Origin: an uncultured Lentisphaeria bacterium | GTDB lineage: Bacteria; Verrucomicrobiota; Lentisphaeria; Victivallales; UBA1829 | Direction of reading: 5' to 3' | DNA: 64,000 bases | Assembly (NCBI GenBank): GCA_905197955.1 | Contig: CAJKAR010000009.1 | Coordinates: forward strand, 1 to 64,000 | In this document: positions 16,620 to 26,200 of the stretch, piece after piece | How the letters are laid out: every line of letters starts with the position of its first letter | Position numbering within the stretch: position 1 is the stretch's first letter | Position numbers and translations under genes: made by a program | The notes under the pieces: generated by a model | Database searches by the model: none | The model's input: only the letters and a program-made list of their open reading frames with translations | What the model was told of the DNA's origin: nothing

Positions 16620-18110
16620 ATGACTGAATACAAATACAGCGGCATGTCTGTCGAAGAACAGAACCAGCAGATGAGCGAAGGCTACTGGAAGCTCTGGAAT
16701 GACGACGTGCAGAAACAGATCGACCGCGATATCGAAGCCAATCGGAAGGCGGATGGTTTTTTCAAAGTCGATGCCATTCCCGCCGGGGCCGATGTCAAAG
16801 TGGAACAGATCAAAAGCGATTTCATCTTCGGCGCTCACATCTTCAATTTCGATCAGCTCGGAACCGATGAACGCAACCGCAGATACAAGGAGCTTTACGG
16901 AACGCTGTTCAATTCCGCCACAATCGCATTTTACTGGAAGACCTTTGAGCTGGAGGAGGGGAAGCCGCGTTTCCGTGCCGAATATCGCGATTCCGCCGAG
17001 TTCTGGAACAAGTGTCCCGATCCGAAGTATCAGCCGCACTGGCGCAGACCGGCGACCGACCCTGTCGTGGAGTTCTGTCTGGAAAAAGGGATCCGTCTGC
17101 ACGGTCACACGCTTGTGTGGGGCAACAACACCTGGCAGATCCCCGACTGGCTGATCGGCAAACTTCCGCTGGAGTGCCTGAAAAATGCCAATCTGGAAAG
17201 AAATCCGAAAAACGGACTGCTTCATTCCGATGCCACCGCTCCAGCGTTCGGCAAACTGACCGCGGAGGAGTTCGCCGCCCGTTATCCGGAATATACCGCC
17301 GAGATCAATGTGAAAATGGCGAAGCGCATTCTGGAAATCGCTCTCCGGTACGGGAATAAAATTGACAGCTGGGATGTGGTCAACGAAAGTGCCGGCGATT
17401 TCGGAAGAGGCAACATGGTTCCCGGATCGAAAATCTGCAAAAGCTGGTATGGTGTCATGCCGGGAGACTACACGTATCGCGGATTCAAAATCGCCGAGAG
17501 CGTGTTCCCGGCGAAAGCGAAACTCAACATCAACGACTATGATACAGGGGACTATTATCTGAATCAGATTCGTGATCTCCGTGCACGCGGCTGCAAAATC
17601 GACATTGTCGGTTCGCAGATGCACCTGTTCGATCCGCAGACCTGTCTGGACATTGCCGCCGGGACGAGCGATATTGAATCCCCCGCGCGTGTCCGGGAAA
17701 AATTTGAACGGCTCTGCAAGCCCGGTCTGCCGATTCATCTCAGCGAGATCACGATCACGGCACCGAACAACGATGAGCGCGGACAGGCGATTCAGGCGGT
17801 TATTTCGCGCAATCTGTACCGTCTGTGGTTCAGCCTCAAGCCGATGATGGGCATTACATGGTGGAACGTGGTCGATGATTGCGGCGCACCGGGAGAACCC
17901 TCCGTTTCTGGGCTCTTCTCCCGCGACATGGAGCCGAAACCCGCCTATTTTGCTCTGAACGATCTGATCAACAATCAATGGAAAACCAGAACCTGCGTCA
18001 AGGCTGGGAAAGACGGATCCGTTGAATTCCGCGGGTTCCGGGGAACTTATCGCCTGACGTGGATGGACAGCTCCGGTGCGGAACGTTCCGCCGAAGTCGT
18101 TCTGCATTGA
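16620..18110 (+). CDS. GH10 endo-beta-1,4-xylanase family enzyme, cytoplasmic
   Basis: This 496-residue enzyme has a complete GH10 signature: HGHTLVW with H161/H163, acid/base E256 (WDVVNE) and nucleophile E376 (HLSEIT). An N-terminal extension (1-60) resembles that of the first GH10 gene, and a short C-terminal beta domain follows the barrel. It lacks a signal peptide, so it probably cleaves imported xylo-oligosaccharides or another beta-glycoside. The ATG at 16620 has GGGAG nine bases upstream; an in-frame ATG at 16593 has none. The same operon holds a second, more divergent GH10, suggesting complementary specificities. Confidence 0.9.
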   Translation: MTEYKYSGMSVEEQNQQMSEGYWKLWNDDVQKQIDRDIEANRKADGFFKVDAIPAGADVKVEQIKSDFIFGAHIFNFDQLGTDERNRRYKELYGTLFNSATIAFYWKTFELEEGKPRFRAEYRDSAEFWNKCPDPKYQPHWRRPATDPVVEFCLEKGIRLHGHTLVWGNNTWQIPDWLIGKLPLECLKNANLERNPKNGLLHSDATAPAFGKLTAEEFAARYPEYTAEINVKMAKRILEIALRYGNKIDSWDVVNESAGDFGRGNMVPGSKICKSWYGVMPGDYTYRGFKIAESVFPAKAKLNINDYDTGDYYLNQIRDLRARGCKIDIVGSQMHLFDPQTCLDIAAGTSDIESPARVREKFERLCKPGLPIHLSEITITAPNNDERGQAIQAVISRNLYRLWFSLKPMMGITWWNVVDDCGAPGEPSVSGLFSRDMEPKPAYFALNDLINNQWKTRTCVKAGKDGSVEFRGFRGTYRLTWMDSSGAERSAEVVLH

Positions 18111-18124
18111 GAAAAGAGGACGAG

Positions 18125-18877
18125 ATGAATATCAAACAGTTTGATCTGAGCGGAAAAACAGCTCTGGTGACCGGTTCGAGCAGGGGGATCGGCAAGGCGA
18201 TTGCGATGATGCTCGGAAAAGCGGGGGCGTCTGTGATTTTTCACGGGACCCGTCTGTCGGGAGCTCTTGAGCAGGCGCTGGAGGAGGCGAGGAGCGAAGG
18301 AATTGCCTGTCGATTTGTGCTTGGAGACATCGGGAAATCGGAGGATGTCTCCGCGATGGTGAAGGAGGCTGGAAGTCCGGATATTGTCGTCCTGAACGCT
18401 TCTGTGCAGATGTATCTGCCCGTGATGGAGTTTCAGGAAGAGGAGTTTCAGCGTTCCTATGATACGAATCTGCGGTCGGCGTTTCAGTTCATCAAGGCGT
18501 TTCTGCCTGGGATGCGGGAGCGCCGCTGGGGACGCTTTGTTTCGATCGGCAGTGTGAATCAGTGGAAGCAGTCGCCGCGCCTTCCGATTTACGCTTCGAC
18601 AAAGTCCGCGCTGGTGAATCTGATGATGAACTGCGCCCGTCAGTTTGCCAAAGACGGCGTGACGTTCAACAACATTGCGCCGGGGATCATCGAGACGGAC
18701 CGCAACCGTGTGACGCTTGCCGATCCGGAGATGGTTCCGCTTTTGAAAGCGCAGGTTCCCGCGGGATATTTCGGTCAGCCGGAGGATTGCGCCGGAGTGG
18801 CTCTACTTCTTGCGTCGAATGCCGGAGCTTACATCACGGGAGCGGATATTCCGGTTGCGGGAGGAATGCAGCTGTAA
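18125..18877 (+). CDS. Short-chain dehydrogenase/reductase
   Basis: The 250-residue product is a classical SDR that oxidises or reduces an alcohol/keto group with NAD(P)(H). It has the nucleotide motif TGSSRGIG (16-23), the NAS variant of NNAG near 91-93, and the catalytic set S143, Y156 and K160 (YASTK). It is the last gene of the operon, 14 bp after the second GH10, and ends 7 bp before the convergent AraC gene. In a sugar-acid pathway an SDR typically oxidises the sugar or a hydroxy acid. The substrate cannot be read from sequence. Confidence 0.9.
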   Translation: MNIKQFDLSGKTALVTGSSRGIGKAIAMMLGKAGASVIFHGTRLSGALEQALEEARSEGIACRFVLGDIGKSEDVSAMVKEAGSPDIVVLNASVQMYLPVMEFQEEEFQRSYDTNLRSAFQFIKAFLPGMRERRWGRFVSIGSVNQWKQSPRLPIYASTKSALVNLMMNCARQFAKDGVTFNNIAPGIIETDRNRVTLADPEMVPLLKAQVPAGYFGQPEDCAGVALLLASNAGAYITGADIPVAGGMQL

Positions 18878-18884
18878 GGCTTTC

Positions 18885-19730
18885 TCAGTGCCGGGAGGAG
18901 TGCTCGCGCAGGAGGTTTTCGAGGAACGCGCTCGGAGAGAGACCCGTCTGTTCCTTGAACTTCCTGCTGAAATGGAATGGATTCGAGAAGCCGCACTCTT
19001 CCGCGGTTTCCTTGACGGAGCGTCCGGGATTCTGCTGGAAGAGCATGATGCTTTTCCGGATTTTCTCTCTCAGCGCATATTCTGCCGGAGAGCAGTCAAG
19101 AGTTTGCGTGAAGAGGCGATAGAAGGCGGCTCGTGACATCGCACACCGTTTTGCCAGTTCGGGGATTCGGTGAGTGTGATCCGATGCCGCCATTGCATCG
19201 AGAGCCGGACGCAGCTTCTTCAACTTTTCCTGAAGCAGCCTTTCTGTGTTCTGCGGATGTTCTTTGGAGCGTTTCAGCAGAAAAGCGAGCATATTCATTG
19301 CCGCGGCATTTTTCTCTGTTTCCCGGAGGAGGGAGGCCGGTTCCATTCCGGCTTTCCGGCAGGAGCGAAAGAAGCGGAGAGCGGTACGGCACTCTGCTGC
19401 GGAGAGTTTTTCCGGCAGTTCGATCAGATCGCAGAGATCGGTGCAGTTCCATGCCGTTGCGCGGATGTGCATGAATCGGACTCTCATGCGCCGTGTGACG
19501 GGATTGATCCGGTGACGGATGTGCAAAAAAGTATTGGAGGGGGCGACAAATGCTTCGCCTTCGGAGAGAATCAGCTCTTTCCGGGATCCGACTGTGATTT
19601 CATAATGCCCCTCGTATGCCTGTGCGACAATCAGAAATGGAACGGTTTTCCGGTGAACATATCCATCATCCTGTTCCGAAAAGAGCAGATCCCCTGTTTC
19701 CAGAAACTCAATTTTCAGTTCATAATTCAT
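18885..19730 (-). CDS. AraC family transcriptional regulator
   Basis: The 281-residue product has an N-terminal cupin-like sensory region (about 1-150) and a C-terminal AraC DNA-binding domain with two helix-turn-helix motifs (about 180-275), ending in CGFSNPFHFSRKFKEQTGLS. The ATG at 19730 follows CAGGAGG; the frame stays open far upstream, but that part is antisense to the glycyl-radical enzyme gene. It is transcribed divergently from that gene, which makes it its most likely regulator. Confidence 0.92.
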   Translation of the reverse strand: MNYELKIEFLETGDLLFSEQDDGYVHRKTVPFLIVAQAYEGHYEITVGSRKELILSEGEAFVAPSNTFLHIRHRINPVTRRMRVRFMHIRATAWNCTDLCDLIELPEKLSAAECRTALRFFRSCRKAGMEPASLLRETEKNAAAMNMLAFLLKRSKEHPQNTERLLQEKLKKLRPALDAMAASDHTHRIPELAKRCAMSRAAFYRLFTQTLDCSPAEYALREKIRKSIMLFQQNPGRSVKETAEECGFSNPFHFSRKFKEQTGLSPSAFLENLLREHSSRH

Positions 19731-19796
19731 ATCGGCATCCTCCTGTTGTACGATATTGCTGGAAGCATGGGAATTCAAGTGCTTTTCTGGAGGATC

Positions 19797-19825
19797 CGAT
19801 ATCCTTTTGAGACAAATGGATATTG
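19797..19825. promoter_or_regulatory. Candidate AraC operator upstream of the glycyl-radical enzyme gene
   Basis: Inverted arms CGATATCC (19797-19804) and GGATATTG (19818-19825) match at seven of eight positions and are 21 bp apart start to start; the right arm overlaps the -35 box. A related CGATATTG occurs at 19751-19758. Confidence 0.4.
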
Positions 19826-19851
19826 GCAAATTTTTTCCCGCGGTGTATAAT
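19823..19851 (+). promoter_or_regulatory. Promoter of the glycyl-radical enzyme gene
   Basis: TTGGCA (19823-19828), 17 bp, TATAAT (19846-19851). Transcription would start near 19858, about 32 bases before the ATG. Confidence 0.8.
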
Positions 19852-19889
19852 GATCCTGAGAAAAACAAACCGCAGGAGAAAAGAGTTTT

Positions 19890-21968
19890 ATGACACAGTT
19901 TCATTATTTGCCGGGGAATGGTCCTCTTCGCCTGTCCGGGGCGACACAGAGACTTGCCGAACGCTATCTGGAATCGGATGAAATTGCCAGAACAGTCATT
20001 GAGGAGAATTTCACGTTCGTTCCGGATCCGTCGCGCGGTGTGTTTGCCAACTACGCGGAGAATATCCGCCTGATCGCGGAACATGCTCCGCTCCGGATTC
20101 TGCCGGAAGAGAAACTGATCGGTGCTGCGACCTATCTTGCTGCGGTCCGGCATGGGACTCCGGGAGGTGTTTACGGGGGGATCAGTCATACAACGGTCAA
20201 TTTTGAAAAGGGGATCCGGATCGGGCTCTCCGGACTGGAACGGGATGTGCGGGAGTCCATGCGCCGTCCGGGACGTTCCACTTCCGAGCTGGATTTTCTG
20301 GGATCCATGCTGACGTGCATTGAGGCAATGCGCCTCTGGCATCGCCGTTATCAGACGGAATTGAAGCGGATGGGGGGAATGGAGGAAATTTCCTCTGTGC
20401 TGGAAAAGGTGCCGGAAAGGGGGGCGGAAACGTTCCGGGAGGCGGTTCAGTCGCTTGCATTTTTCTATGAATTCTGCCGTTTGTGCGGAAACTGGTCGGG
20501 GCTCGGACGTCTCGACTGGATGCTCCAGAGGTATCTGGAACAGGATCTCCGGGAAAAACGGATCACGCTGGAGGAGGCGCGCGAGCTGCTCGCCCATTTC
20601 TGGATCAAGGGAACCGAATGGAAAGGTCTTCAGAAAGGATCGGGGGATGCGCAGCACTATCAGAATGTGATTCTCGGCGGGATCGACGCTTCGGGATGCG
20701 ATGTGACCGGGCCGGTGACGCATCTGATTCTGGATATCGTGGAGGAGCTGCACATCAGCGACTTTCCGATCGCCATACGGGTCAACGGGCAGACGAGCGA
20801 TGCGATGTTCGACCGGATCGCGGAGATTCAGCGCCGTGGCGGCGGAATCGTTTCCATCTACAATGAGTCTGTGGTCCTGAAGGCGCTGGAGAGGTTCGGA
20901 TACCCGTATGAGGAGGCGGTCGAGTTTACCAATGACGGCTGCTGGGAGGTGATTATTCCCGGCAGAACCTTTTTTGGATACCGGCCGTTCGATGCTCTGC
21001 GGATTTTTCAGGAGTTCCTTTTCCGCTCTCCTGAGAGTTCCTCGTTTGAGGTCTTTTACGGTTTGTATCTGGAGGAGTTGAGAGCATACATCCGGAATCT
21101 TGACCGGGAGATCGCATCGGCATTTTCCAAAGGGGAGGGGAGCTTCGGGACTCCCGGTTCCCTGCTTTCGCTGTTTGTGGAGAACTGTATTGGTTCGGCG
21201 CGGAACTACGGTGCGGGCGGACCGGTCTATACGGTGATTGCAACCCATGCAGGCGGGTTGCCGGATGTTGCAAATGAACTGTTCCTGTTGAAGAAACTGG
21301 TCTTCGAGGAGAAGCTCCTGACACTGGCGCAGGGAATTGATCTTCTGCGCCGGAACTGGGAGGGGGCAGAAGTTCTCCGGAATGAGATCCGGTCGAGATA
21401 CCGTCTTTACGGCAACGATTCGGCGGAGGCGGACGCGATGCTGAAGCGTCTTGTGGAGGACTATGCCGGGATTGCCGGAGAGACGCGGAAATCCGGCGGA
21501 GTGCTCCGTCCGGCAGGAATCAGCACGTTCGGGCGGGAGCTGGAGTTCGCATCCGGCAGAAAGGCGACTCTTTCCGGACGTTTTGCGGGCGAGGTGCTGG
21601 CAGCGAATCTTGCGCCGTCTCCGGGGAGCGATCTGGAGGGACCGACCGCCGTAGTGAAATCGTTCTGCAAAGTGGATTTTACGAAAATACCGAACGGGTG
21701 TCCGCTGGATCTGAAGTTTCACGCCTCTGCTCTGAGCGGGACGGACGGTGTCGAGAAGCTGGCGGCTCTGCTGAAAACGTTTATTGTGCTGGGCGGATTC
21801 TATCTGCAGGTGGATGCGGTGGATCCTGAAATGCTTCGGGATGCACAGAAGCATCCCGAACGGTATCCGAATCTTTCGGTCCGGATTTCAGGCTGGTCCG
21901 CCCGCTTTGTCACGCTCTCGCCCGAGTGGCAGGAGATGGTGATCCGGCGGACGGAACAGCGGTTCTGA
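19890..21968 (+). CDS. Glycyl-radical enzyme of the pyruvate formate-lyase superfamily, function unknown
   Basis: Such enzymes use a backbone glycyl radical to form a cysteine thiyl radical for difficult C-C, C-O or C-N chemistry under anaerobic conditions. The 692-residue product has the active-site motif GCWE with C351 and E353 (GCxE is typical of dehydratase/lyase members; pyruvate formate-lyase has two adjacent Cys) and the glycyl loop RISGWSARF with G668 near the C-terminus. It is shorter than most members (about 780-850). No radical-SAM activating enzyme is encoded in the window, so one must act from elsewhere. A divergent AraC gene probably regulates it. The substrate is unknown; a carbohydrate-derived polyol is a guess from context. 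Confidence 0.9.
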   Translation: MTQFHYLPGNGPLRLSGATQRLAERYLESDEIARTVIEENFTFVPDPSRGVFANYAENIRLIAEHAPLRILPEEKLIGAATYLAAVRHGTPGGVYGGISHTTVNFEKGIRIGLSGLERDVRESMRRPGRSTSELDFLGSMLTCIEAMRLWHRRYQTELKRMGGMEEISSVLEKVPERGAETFREAVQSLAFFYEFCRLCGNWSGLGRLDWMLQRYLEQDLREKRITLEEARELLAHFWIKGTEWKGLQKGSGDAQHYQNVILGGIDASGCDVTGPVTHLILDIVEELHISDFPIAIRVNGQTSDAMFDRIAEIQRRGGGIVSIYNESVVLKALERFGYPYEEAVEFTNDGCWEVIIPGRTFFGYRPFDALRIFQEFLFRSPESSSFEVFYGLYLEELRAYIRNLDREIASAFSKGEGSFGTPGSLLSLFVENCIGSARNYGAGGPVYTVIATHAGGLPDVANELFLLKKLVFEEKLLTLAQGIDLLRRNWEGAEVLRNEIRSRYRLYGNDSAEADAMLKRLVEDYAGIAGETRKSGGVLRPAGISTFGRELEFASGRKATLSGRFAGEVLAANLAPSPGSDLEGPTAVVKSFCKVDFTKIPNGCPLDLKFHASALSGTDGVEKLAALLKTFIVLGGFYLQVDAVDPEMLRDAQKHPERYPNLSVRISGWSARFVTLSPEWQEMVIRRTEQRF

Positions 21969-21970
21969 GA

Positions 21971-23149
21971 TTACAGGGATTCGTTCTTTTTAATCAGTTC
22001 GATTCTCTGTTCGACGCATCCGCGGGAGTACATCGGATCGGGCGGAGTGTTCATGACCCAGTCGCAGAGTTTGTCCACGGTGGTTTTCGCCAGATGCATG
22101 CGGGTGTCGGAGGAGGCGTAGTAGATAAAGACGTCGCCGTTCTCCTTTGTGACGAGTCCATTGCAGAAGACCACGTTTGAGACATCGCCGACTCGCTCAT
22201 CCTTGTATGGTGCCAAGAAATATCCTCCGGGCGAGTAGATGACTTTGGAAGGATCGTTCTGATCCGTCATGAATGCGTAGAGCACATAGCGGAGTCCTGC
22301 GGCGGTGTTGCGGACACCGTGCGCGACATGGAGCCAGCCGTGTTTTGTCTTGATCGGCGGAGCGCCGCAGCCGTTCTTTACTTCTTTGACCGTATGGTAG
22401 AGCTTCTCATCGACGATCTGTTCTTCGGTGAGCACGGCGTTTTCGATGGAGTCTGCCAGTCCCCATCCGATTCCTCCACCGGAACCCGCTTCGATGAAGC
22501 CATCCTGCGGGCGCGTGTAAAACGCATATTTTCCGTTGATGAATTCCGGATGCAGAACCACATTCCGCTGCTGCGGCGAGGGGGTCTTGAGATCCGGAAG
22601 GCGCTCCCAGTGATCGAGGTCGCGTGTGCGGACGATTCCGCAGGCGGCAACCGCAGACGAAGTATCGCCTTTGACGGCGGCAGGATCTTTGCGTTCCGTG
22701 CAGAAGAGTCCGTAAATGTAGCCGTCCTCATGTTTCACGAGACGCATGTCGTAGACGTTGATATCCTTGTCATCGGTCTGAGGAATCAGAATCGGATAGC
22801 GGCGGAAGCGGAAGTTGTCGATGCCGTTTTCGCTCTCCGCCACGGCGAAGAAGGATTTGCGGTCGTTTCCTTCCACGCGGCAGACCATGCAGATCTTTCC
22901 GTTGAATTCGATTGCTCCCGCGTTGAACACCGCGTTGACTCCGAGACGTTCCATCAGATACGGATTCGTCTCCGGATTCAGATCATAGCGCCATTCCAGC
23001 GGAATGTGTTCGTTTGTCAGAACAGGATACACGTACCGTTCGAAGCAGCCGTTGTACCAGTCTTCGTCCACGCGGTTCGGGCGCGTGACCAGCTCTTCAT
23101 AGCGGGCTCTCAGACGCGTCAGATTCTTAGAAAACTCTTTTCTATTCAT
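21971..23149 (-). CDS. 4-O-beta-D-mannosyl-D-glucose phosphorylase (GH130)
   Basis: The enzyme phosphorolyses mannosyl-glucose to mannose 1-phosphate and glucose in the cytoplasm, a step in mannan use. The 392-residue length and motifs fit GH130 subfamily 1: WRYDLNPETNPYLMER near 53-68, NAGAI near 76-80, the catalytic acid D134 in NVYDMRL, RNVVLHPEF, TRPQDGFIEAGSGGG, and YYASSDTRMH near the end. No signal peptide. Its stop is only 2 bp from that of the convergent glycyl-radical enzyme gene. A hairpin at 23199-23226 lies in its upstream region. An intracellular epimerase/transporter partner is not visible nearby. Confidence 0.92.
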   Translation of the reverse strand: MNRKEFSKNLTRLRARYEELVTRPNRVDEDWYNGCFERYVYPVLTNEHIPLEWRYDLNPETNPYLMERLGVNAVFNAGAIEFNGKICMVCRVEGNDRKSFFAVAESENGIDNFRFRRYPILIPQTDDKDINVYDMRLVKHEDGYIYGLFCTERKDPAAVKGDTSSAVAACGIVRTRDLDHWERLPDLKTPSPQQRNVVLHPEFINGKYAFYTRPQDGFIEAGSGGGIGWGLADSIENAVLTEEQIVDEKLYHTVKEVKNGCGAPPIKTKHGWLHVAHGVRNTAAGLRYVLYAFMTDQNDPSKVIYSPGGYFLAPYKDERVGDVSNVVFCNGLVTKENGDVFIYYASSDTRMHLAKTTVDKLCDWVMNTPPDPMYSRGCVEQRIELIKKNESL

Positions 23150-23295
23150 AGCACACTCCTTGCAAGTTGATTTGTCGGGGATTTGAGAAAAGATACATTC
23201 CCGGCGCTTTTTTGCAAGTGCCGGGAGAGGGTTCTTTCAAGAAAATTTTTTTAGAAAACGGAATTTCCCGTGACAGGGCAGGGGAGCGATCCGGA

Positions 23296-26200
23296 TCAGA
23301 GGATCAGTTTTTTTCCGCTTCGCAGAAGGAAGAGGCGCTTTTCCGCTTCGCAATGGAAGAGTTGGCGCAGGACTTCCGCATACTGGTCCAGCTGGGAGGA
23401 ATAGGCTTCCCGGAAATAGTCCGGATCGTCGGAATTGTCGCTTTTGTAGTCGATCAGGGTGAGTCGCTCGACACCTCCGGCAGGATTTCGTTCGATCACA
23501 ACCCGGTCGAAGACGCAGGAGACCAGTTCACTTCCGTTTCGAATGCAGAACTTCCGTTCTCTCCAGAGTTCCGCTGTTGTTCCCTGTGGCCGCGACAGCA
23601 GTTCCACAGCATCGGCAGTTGAAACCGCATGACGGAAAATGGATGCGATGGTCTCCTGCAGTTCCGGTGCAGCCTCCTCTCCGATCTCTTCCAGGTAATC
23701 CAGCAGGATGCGTTCGGTATTGGTTTCATCGAGAAATCCGATTCTCTGGAAAAGGGTATGCAGATGGAGTCCAAGTTCGATTCCGCCGGGCCCTTCGCGG
23801 AAGATGGGATGGAACGTATCCGTATTTTTCGTGTGTTCGGAGGGGTTTCGCAGAAGGGTGCGCTTTTCGGGCATGACTTCCTGCGGCGCGGAGAAGAACG
23901 ATTCGATCAGAGTGCGGAAATTGCGGTTTGCCTTCCGGATGAATGAGGGAGTCGAGTCCTCCTTGACGTTTTTCCGGTCGGCCCAGGCGACATCTCCGCA
24001 GGAGTACAGAAGAGCAAGCTGCGGGGCGTTTTCCCCTGATTTCCGCAGACGTTCATTGATTTGAGCGATCCACGCTTCATCCTCGGGAGGAATCGGAGCG
24101 TCCGATTCGGCGAGGGTGCTTTTCAGAAGATCCCCGAAGCGGATGGCGGAGCGTTTTTCTTTTCCTTCCGGAGCCGCGGTCATGAGATAGAGCGCGTGAC
24201 GCGCGCGGGTCATGGCAACGTAAAGCTGACAGCAGCGTTCATAGGTTTTCGCATCCGAATCCTCTTCTCTGACAGCGGCGATGTCATGGAAATACGGCGT
24301 CAGCGCGGATTTCGGCGGATAGGTGACCCACTGCGGCTGGAACTCTGCATCTTTTTTCACGAGAAGTTCACCGCGGCTGACACAGACATCGATTCCGGTC
24401 TGCGTATAGAGATCCGGGAGAATGACGATGTCGAAGTCCAGTCCTTTGGATTTGTGGATGGTCATGAACTGAACCGTTTTCCGGACCGAGCTGCTTTTGG
24501 ATTCGATGCAATCCAGATAATGAAGATAATCCGCAATGTTTTTGTTTCCAGTCGCATCGAATTTCATGGCGGCATCGAGAGTGAGATCCATGCGTTTTGC
24601 ATCGAAATCGGCGAGTCTGGACTGGAAGATCCGCTGGAAGCGCCGCGCATACTGGGTAAAACCGTTTGCCGCAGTGGAAGCGCGAATGTGACGGCTGATT
24701 TTGCGGAACCAGAGATCGGGATCCGTCTCTTTTTCGCGGTCTCCGTGCAGGAGCGGCAGATCGCGGAGCGTGAGATGCTCCTCCGGCAGCGCGACCATGG
24801 AAAGAAATCCGCGCGCCATGGGATCTCCGGGATGCAGGGCTAGAGTCAGAAGATTCCGGTAGACGGCAAAGAGCATGCTGTCGTTCAGCAGCATGACTCC
24901 CTCCACCGTGATGGCAAAAGCCGATTCCAGATTCCGTTCCCGGCAGAAATCGCGGAAGCGTTCCGCCATGGATGCCGCGAATTCATTGCCCAGAGTCAGA
25001 ATGCCGACACTGTAATCATGACGCTCCGAAAAGGGATCCAGCGAGAGAAGCAGTTCGAATACCGATTCCGCAGAAACCTCTTTGCTCCCGTGTTCGCTGC
25101 ATTCGATCAAAGCCGCATATCCGGCCTGTTTCGCCGCGGAGGGCGCGGAGGAGTGCTCTTCGAATTCCATTTTCCGGACCGCCTCGGCAATTTTGGCTCC
25201 GGGGATCTTCTCCGGATGCAGAAAAACACGGTTGACGGTTTCTATGACTGGAACGGAGGAGCGGAAAGAACGTGTCAGCGTGGCTTTTTGCAGTCGGGAA
25301 GAGTCGAATCCGGGATCGCTGTAACGGCGGAAGACCGCTTCAAAGAGTTCGGGATTGCCGTCCCGCCATTGATAGATCGACTGTTTGATGTCTCCGACAT
25401 AGAAGAAGGATCGGAAACGGTCCTGGTCCGGCTGGAAGATTTCATCGACGAGATTGGCAATCGCACGCCACTGTTCGTCGGAAGTATCCTGGAATTCGTC
25501 GAGCAGGTAGTGATTGTATTTTGCATCCAGTCGCTCTTCGAGCACGGCGTTGTCCGAGAAGGGCAATGCGAGGGATCCCGCGTTGTCGCGAGGCTTCAGC
25601 AGAAAGGGGATGTCCTTGAAGGTCAGACCGCCGTTTCTGCGGACGGCATCGGCATAAGTATCGTCGAATCTGCGGAGAAGATCGTAATTTGCGTGAGTCC
25701 GGTTTGTGATGGTCCTGTATTCGACCGCCAGCAGATGTCGGACGATTTTCTGCAGCGCCTCCAGTTCTCTGCCTTCCAGAGTGATGGTCGTGTAGTATTT
25801 TGTTTCGACGGAAGCGGCATTGAGCCAGTCGGGATCGTTCTCAAAAAAGGTTTTGACCGGATTGTCGAACCGGCTTTCGAAATCGACCGGCGTCCGGGCA
25901 TACTGTATGGCGAATCCGGCAAAATCGGCGAGCTTGCTGTAATACTGGGAGAGGCGTTTTTCCGTGTTTTCCGCTTTTGCAAGGAAGAGTTGCCGGTATC
26001 TGAGGAGTTCTTCGTCGCTGAGGAGATCGGAGGCATCCGCCTCTCTGTCGAGAAAGGGTTCGTTGTTCCAGAGTTCCTCGGCGGGATATTTCAGGTACTC
26101 CCCGTAAGATTTTTCGATGAGTTTCTGTGCCGGAGCGAAGATGGAATACGGTTCTGTGTTGAGACTGGAAAGTTTGATCAGTTCCAGAAGAATTTTCCGC

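Noticed and set aside
19731..21854. A minus-strand reading frame that extends the AraC gene at 18885 to 989 codons
   Set aside because: The extension lies antisense to the glycyl-radical enzyme gene, is arginine/proline-rich without domain similarity, and the AraC ATG at 19730 has a good CAGGAGG site.
23199..23226. Terminator for addA
   Set aside because: The hairpin TCCCGGC/GCCGGGA is clear but no T run follows on the minus strand, and it may instead belong to the upstream region of the phosphorylase gene.
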